Part shown: piece after piece, positions 58,738-64,000 of the stretch
Numbering within the stretch: the first letter of the stretch is position 1
Layout: every line of letters starts with the position of its first letter
From: Epiperipatus broadwayi
Taxonomy: Eukaryota > Onychophora > Udeonychophora > Euonychophora > Peripatidae
Reading direction: 5' to 3'
Assembly (NCBI GenBank): GCA_028023455.1
Contig: JAQFVV010006273.1
Coordinates: 5,191,128-5,255,127, forward strand
Length of the DNA stretch: 64,000 nt
Made by a program: the position numbers and the translations under genes
The notes under the pieces: generated by a model
Database searches by the model: none
What the model was told of the DNA's origin: nothing
What the model saw: only the letters and a program-made list of their open reading frames with translations

Positions 58738-59437
58738 GTGTACTGTTCAATGTTGTTCTTTTTATCATATTCATCAGATGAAGGCAAAAAAATTGAAAAG
58801 TATTTGAATGAATTGTTAAATGTTGGTTACAATTATAATCATATATATAATGTTATTAGAGATTTTAATATGAGATATAAGATTAAAAATTTTAATAATA
58901 ATATTGATCTTCCTGCTAATAAAAAACTAAGAATATCAATACCACACATTTTGAAGGATCAAGTAAATTTTATAAGGAAGATTTACAAAGGTATATGTGA
59001 TATTGAATTTTACACACATTCTACATTAAACAAATTAATAAATAATTCTAAAGATAAAACCTCATTTATAAATAAAAATTGTATCATTTATAAATGGATA
59101 TGTAGGTGTAGTAGTGGATATGTAGGTGAATCGAGATGTACATTGGAAAAAAGAACTAAAGAGCATTTGATGTTGTTAAAAAAAGTTCAAAAATTGAATC
59201 AAAATTGCAAAGTAGATAATGTTTAAGAATCCATTTTTCATGACTATAATAATTCATGTATTTATGATTTTAAATTCAATTACAATAATGTTAAAATATT
59301 GCAAATTGGAAAAAATAACAACAAAAAATAAATAAAAGATGCTATGCTAATAAACAAATACAAACATGACTTAATTAAAAGGCAGGCAGCAAACATTAAG
59401 ATCACAGAATTGTGGAAGGTTGGCCTTTCAAAATGTT
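58738..59437 (+). pseudogene. C-terminal RT linker and GIY-YIG domain of a 5'-truncated PLE
   Basis: The frame 58738-59226 (162 residues) begins with SYSSDEGKKIEKYLNELLNV and a charged linker (LRISIPHILKDQVNFIRKIY), which corresponds to the region between thumb and endonuclease in PLEs. It then has CIIYKWICRCSSGYVGESRC and TLEKRTKEHLMLLK: the GIY part (IYKW), a CxC pair, the YIG part (GYVGES) and the conserved Arg. After one stop at 59224-59226 the reading continues to about 59437 with DAMLINKYKHDLIKRQAANI and KITELWKVGLSKC. The frame is the best preserved of the PLE-3-type copies, so this copy may be the youngest. The reverse transcriptase is missing. Confidence 0.88.
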
Positions 59438-59545
59438 AGTTGACAAAGACTATGAGGATAGTCAAAAGCGCTCCTAAGTAGATAAATTTTTAAAATATAT
59501 ATCTGATTACTGTATTTATAAATATTTAATTATATATATATAGCA
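59438..59545 (+). other. 3' untranslated end of the 58.7 kb PLE
   Basis: Directly after the stop come GTTGACAAAG, an ACTAT/ATAGT stem, AAAAGCGCTCCTAAGTAG and TACTGTATTTATAAATATTT, ending in an (AT)n tract at about 59530-59543. The same blocks in the same order make up the arms of the palindromes at 17.8 and 53.5 kb, which identifies those palindromes as PLE tails. Confidence 0.8.
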
Positions 59546-60733
59546 AAATCCACTAGAAGAATTTTACAAAATTAAAAATGCCTGTTTAAAATTAAAAAAA
59601 ATAATTTCCTTAGCTATAGCCAGCTTAGGCCAAGAGTTTATGCTAAGAAAAATGTCTCATTAAGAAATAATCAAAATCAGTGCAGCTATCAAAGTATTGG
59701 TATACTAGCTGACAAATAACAGCAAATGAAAATATATCTTATTAGGTCCTGGGTGTGTGTTATACTAATAAGCATAAGGAGAATGCCCTAAGCCAGAGGT
59801 ACTAGTAAGCATATCAATTTTTAAAAAATATTTACTGTTATCCAAAATTTTCTTTTATCAAAGGCTCATCTGCTAAAATTAGGCAATAAAAAGAAAATAT
59901 ATATGTGTAAACAAGAAACCAGAGAATAATATTGAATCTTTAATAAGTAAAGATGTAAACTGTTTAAAAATCAATTCATTTTTAACTATGAATCATTTCA
60001 AGTCAAAAACAATACCAAAAACCAACAAGAAATAATGCCAGTGAGAGCTACATGAATTTAAACTGTTTGTCATAACTGTGCTGCCCCAGTATATATGGAA
60101 CTTGAGTTATCCAAGAAATTGTGATCTAATGAATAATTCCCATAAAAGTTAAATCCATGGAATATCAAGTCATATCACAACCATGACTTCTCATGCATTC
60201 AAAATAAGGAATTAAAAGACATAATAATAAAATTGCAGAATAATAATGTGTTGAAAGATTTTATTAGTCCATTTTGATTATTAATAGGCCTAAAATAAGT
60301 AATCAAAATGTATAAACTCTTAGAAACAATTAAAAATAAAATATTGTTTTGCAGTATATTTTATAATTAGTATTTTTATTTTTCATATTTTATGAATGCA
60401 CCATACATTCATAAATATTTTTATATAATACTTAGTAATCAAAAATTTTCTTATATATTTCATGATTGCTTATCAATTAATATGTTCTTATATTTTTATC
60501 CTAATTTTTTTTTATTAACATTATTTTATTAATTAATTTTTTGTTGCTGTTATTATATGATATGGGCTGAACTTTTGAAGAGGTAAATATTTGTAAATAA
60601 CTAACCCAATTATTATATAATAAATTCAGTTTACTAATTCATTAAAGTGGTTGCTACACCTTTTCCCATGAAATTCTCACATCAATTTATACAACTGTAA
60701 TACAAAGATAGCTGCTTTACTATTATTATTTGA

Positions 60734-60737
<4 letters not shown>
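59546..60737. other. AT-rich DNA with nothing recognised
   Basis: No motif, frame or repeat worth naming. Confidence 0.45.

Positions 60738-60738
<1 letters not shown>

Positions 60739-60767
<29 letters not shown>
60739..60767. repeat. (AG)n microsatellite
   Basis: About 14 uninterrupted AG units. Confidence 0.95.
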
Positions 60768-60771
<4 letters not shown>

Positions 60772-61164
60772 TTGCATCATGAATCAAATAAAGTGATTAT
60801 TTTGTGATGCATTACTATGTTAGCCTGAGCCAGTTGTGTGTTAACAGCAAAGGGCTAAACATAAAAAATAAGGAAGGTTTGAATTGGATCTGCAAATGTT
60901 TCTCATTATAGAGATGTCACAGATATATTATAAATAAATAATATTTATAGTGTTAAACAACTAAATATCATATGATCTTTATTTTCTATATCTATAGAAA
61001 CAAAATATAAATCCTCTCTCTATGTGAACTTTGTTTTATGGGATTTATGGTTAAGGGAATATCCAATCTGATTATCATAATTAGTTATGATATTCAGTCT
61101 AAATATATTCAGTAATTGTTTGTATCAACCTATTCATACAGAGTCACTATGTTAAGCCTGGTGT
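60768..61164. other. AT-rich DNA with nothing recognised
   Basis: No signal beyond simple sequence. Confidence 0.45.
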
Positions 61165-62560
61165 TTTTTTTTAATTAGTTGCCTTAACAATTTTTTTTTT
61201 GAGATTTAATGTAAATTAAACAAAAGATTTTAATACAAAATATATTAAATGTAAAAAAAGTAGCCAGTTAGAAGTCGACATTTTGACTTTAATTATATGC
61301 TAATGAAAACTAAATGTAAATATGGTCCTTAAGCATCTCCCCCCTCCTTCAGTTTATATTACACTTCAAACATGAATGTATGTACTGTAATCACATTTTC
61401 TTTGTGATTTAAATATTATATTTCTATAGTTCAAAGTCCTTGTACTGATTTTTTTTCTCAGCATTTTTTGTTAATTATCATAAACATCATAATACACTAA
61501 CCAAAATTAAATGTAAATATATTACTATAGCATCTATTTTCCTGCCTCACTAAATATCACATTCAAACATAAATTTATGTACTGTAATCATATTTTCTTC
61601 ATGATTTAAATACTATAACTCTGTAATTAAAAGCACATTTTTTCCAGAATGTTTTCTTAATGAAGGTGAACATCGTTCTGTGGAATTGATTGCATTATAA
61701 CATTTTTTTAAAAATGATTTATTGTAAATTAAACAAAACATTTTAATATTATATAGATAAATTTCCAGATTTTAATAAGGCTAAATTAAAATTTACATTT
61801 TTAAATATTTGCTAGCTTTAGGAAATATACATTTATTGGAGTGCTCTCTGAATAATATATATATATATATTGATAGTCGGTCAGACATAAGTTTTTTTTC
61901 TTTATTAATAGTTATACAATTTATTAATATTCAGAAGCCAGATTTGTAAATGCCTATGATTATTTTGATTGGTTGATGTAACAATTTTTTTAAAGATTTA
62001 ATGTAAATTAAATAAAACATTTTAATATTATATAAATATATTTCCAAATTTTAATAAAGCTAAATTAAAATTTACATTTTTAAATATATCTGTTAATGTG
62101 ATAGCTTTATGGTTTGAAATAAATATTTACTGGAGCATTCTCTGAATTAATAATTGCCATTTATTAATTGTAAATATGTCATTCATATGAACTATATTAG
62201 TGGATTGACAGGCCATGAAAACATGGAGCAACTTAACATCAAATTATGAACTGGTGTTTGTGGCTGTTTCTGCAGCCCTCTGGGATGGAATACAAAAATG
62301 CCAGTAGTTTTTGTATTTTTTTTATTAAATATAATATGTGTAATATTTTTTTTTAATTGGTAGCTTTAACAATTTTTTTTAAAGATTTAATGCAAATATG
62401 TTTTTTTTTTTATTAAACATTGCTAAGTTGTAAAATTTTGTTGAAATTGCTAAGTATGTCATTTATCTGAATTATATTAGCGTATTAACAGACCACAAAA
62501 GCACAAAGCACTTTAATGTCAAATCAGTGTTTGTGGCTGTTTCTGCAACTGGACAAGAAC
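61165..62560. repeat. Cluster of diverged local repeats
   Basis: A core of type TAACAATTTTTTTTAAAGAT followed by TTAATGTAAATTAAA recurs at about 61184, 61698, 61980 and 62367. The block pair at 61305-61475 and 61500-61650 (ACTAAATGTAAATAT, then ATGTACTGTAATCA, TTTTCTT..TGATTTAAATA) repeats with a period near 198. The block ATTATATTAG, then GTGTTTGTGGCTGTTTCTGC, recurs at 62200-62275 and 62470-62545. The repeats are interleaved, as if a compound unit had been duplicated several times and then eroded. Confidence 0.65.
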
Positions 62561-63334
62561 CTTTACAGCAAAATAAATACTACTTCCCTGCAGTTAAGAG
62601 TGCTCATATTGATTTTTCCCCAGCATTTTTATTTAATGGTGGAATACTTCCTTTTTATAAATGTAGGGATTGTAATGTTATTGGACAACATTCATTCACC
62701 AATCAGACAACAGAGAAATTGTAGATTTTATATATACGATAAATTTATGTTAATATAAAAAGGGGATAAACCAGTTCCTATTACAATATATATACAGTAG
62801 AACTTTATATTATAAATGTTATCAAAAACATTCTTAAAGATAACAATTAACAAATCCTACTCATTCAGGGTTCAACAAATGCACACACAAGTGTCTAATT
62901 ATAAATAAAAGTATAAAATTAAGTTTTTTAACCTAAAAAAAAACAAACAATTATATTAGCAATTATAGATACAGCATTTTATCAAATAAATGCCCTTCTA
63001 GACATTATAAATAAATTTATAAGAAAAAAAATCAACTTATTATGTCCATAAAAATAAAGTTGCACAAATATATACTGAGTTTTAGCTTTTTTCTTTTAAA
63101 TATTTTTGTGTTTGGCATTATGTAAGGTTTTTTTATTTCCCTTCCATTTTGTCTTACATTTCTTGATTTGATTTTGTTTCTTTAAATCTCTTGCCATTTG
63201 GCACAATAGACAATACCAATATCTGATCAGTGTCAGATTAATAGCAAAATATTTTTGGTTATTAAAAAGAGAATGGGAAAGCAGTGGCAAACTAGGTACA
63301 AATAGTACACTATATTGAATTTACTTTAGTTTAC
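62561..63334. other. AT-rich DNA, no supported gene
   Basis: A plus-strand frame at 62527-62724 (65 residues, with HIDFSPAFLFNGGILPFYKC) has a more protein-like composition than most of the window, but it begins inside a local repeat and I recognise no family. Another frame overlaps it (62516-62758). The minus frame 63096-63290 is lysine-rich and featureless. Confidence 0.3.
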
Positions 63335-63722
63335 ATTAACACTCGCAAAAGCATTTGCACAATTAGCTTGAAAGACTGATATTTGAATGTAATACAATTG
63401 TAAACATGTGCTGTATAAAAATAAATGCTTATTTACATATGATTAAGTTACAGTTAGAGAGACATTTAGTAAATTCTAGATAATTTCACCGACGTCATTC
63501 ATTCAGACATCGTATATAGTAATTTAAAGTGAGTGTTCCATCCTCACACTTTCTTTGCCAGTACTTCAGATTTGCTCATATATAAGAATTTGAGTTGCAG
63601 GAATAAGTGGATTCATTTTATTCCTGCATAAATACTATATCTTGTATTCATTTATTATTATTAACACTCGCAAAAGCGTATGCACAATTAGCTTGAAAGG
63701 CTGATATTTGAATGTAATAATA
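63335..63722. repeat. Pair of 64 bp direct repeats 322 bp apart
   Basis: TTAACACTCGCAAAAGC, then GCACAATTAGCTTGAAAG, then CTGATATTTGAATGTAATA occurs at 63337-63398 and again at 63660-63720 with only about three or four differences. The DNA between (63399-63659) has a less AT-rich patch including CACCGACGTCATTCATTCAG. The pair may be terminal direct repeats of a small element or two units of a tandem repeat. Confidence 0.85.
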
Positions 63723-64000
63723 CTCTTATTATAAAAGACTATATTATTTATATTAGTTTTAAAGTAACATTGATTTGATTTAAAAATTTTATATATTAAA
63801 AGGTCTATTATAGGCTTTTATATTTTTTGGTATAAATTGTGATAAATTGAAAGTACATTATTAAAAAAACACATAATATAAGTGTGATGATATACTTTTG
63901 TAATATTTCAAAATATGATTATACTTGTAAGGATAATCAATTTCTCAGCATAAATCAATGATTAAACAAAGGAAAAATAAAAGAACAGAATAACCAAGTC
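63723..64000. other. AT-rich end of window, nothing recognised
   Basis: A/T-rich simple sequence to the window edge. Confidence 0.5.

Overview
The window is very AT-rich (roughly three quarters or more A+T by eye), non-coding animal DNA. Nothing in it looks bacterial, and I recognise no host protein gene, rRNA gene or functional tRNA gene. What can be read is a layered set of transposable elements: Ty3/gypsy LTR retrotransposons, several lineages of Penelope-like elements (PLEs, a reverse transcriptase fused to a GIY-YIG endonuclease), tRNA-derived SINEs, a TA-flanked DNA transposon and a small foldback MITE, set in simple and tandem repeats. This content suits an invertebrate metazoan with an AT-rich, repeat-rich genome. 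I cannot name the phylum safely.

Region by region. Positions 241-372 and 9395-11310 are two halves of one degenerate PLE (minus strand), split by a 9.0 kb Ty3/gypsy element (373-9372, minus strand) with two LTRs of about 1.7 kb, gag and pol, broken by stops and frameshifts. From 11.3 to 17.8 kb there is only AT-rich DNA with one C-rich island (15.5-16.75 kb). At 17.8-19.8 kb a PLE-tail palindrome has a related solo LTR next to one arm. At 22.9 kb lies a long TATC array. At 25.1-25.7 kb sit three truncated tails of the first PLE, one inverted. At 26.3-27.5 kb are a SINE and a second, more decayed PLE. A second TATC array lies at 28.2-28.8 kb. At 30.9-33.7 kb a third PLE lineage is present as an extra 3' tail followed by a longer copy in the same orientation. 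At 38.5-39.1 kb is a Ty3/gypsy reverse transcriptase relic. At 40.0-41.45 kb is a DNA transposon with terminal inverted repeats. Diverged tandem repeats occur at 41.7-43.0, 44.9-45.3 and 61.2-62.6 kb, and a MITE at 44.7 kb. GIY-YIG tails of the third PLE lineage recur at 46.3 and 58.7 kb, and a near-perfect 220 bp palindrome made from the same kind of tail lies at 53.46-53.68 kb.

The elements interact. Both 1.7 kb LTR insertions lie at AT dinucleotide runs next to or inside PLE 3' ends, and PLE 3' ends themselves abut (AT)n tracts. Below the GIY-YIG stop of the third PLE lineage there is a repeated small RNA-like fold, a TTGA box, a 5-7 bp stem and an (A/G)AAA box. It is reminiscent of the hammerhead ribozymes known from Penelope-like elements, but with core changes. 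That motif and the palindromes built around it are the most interesting feature of the window.
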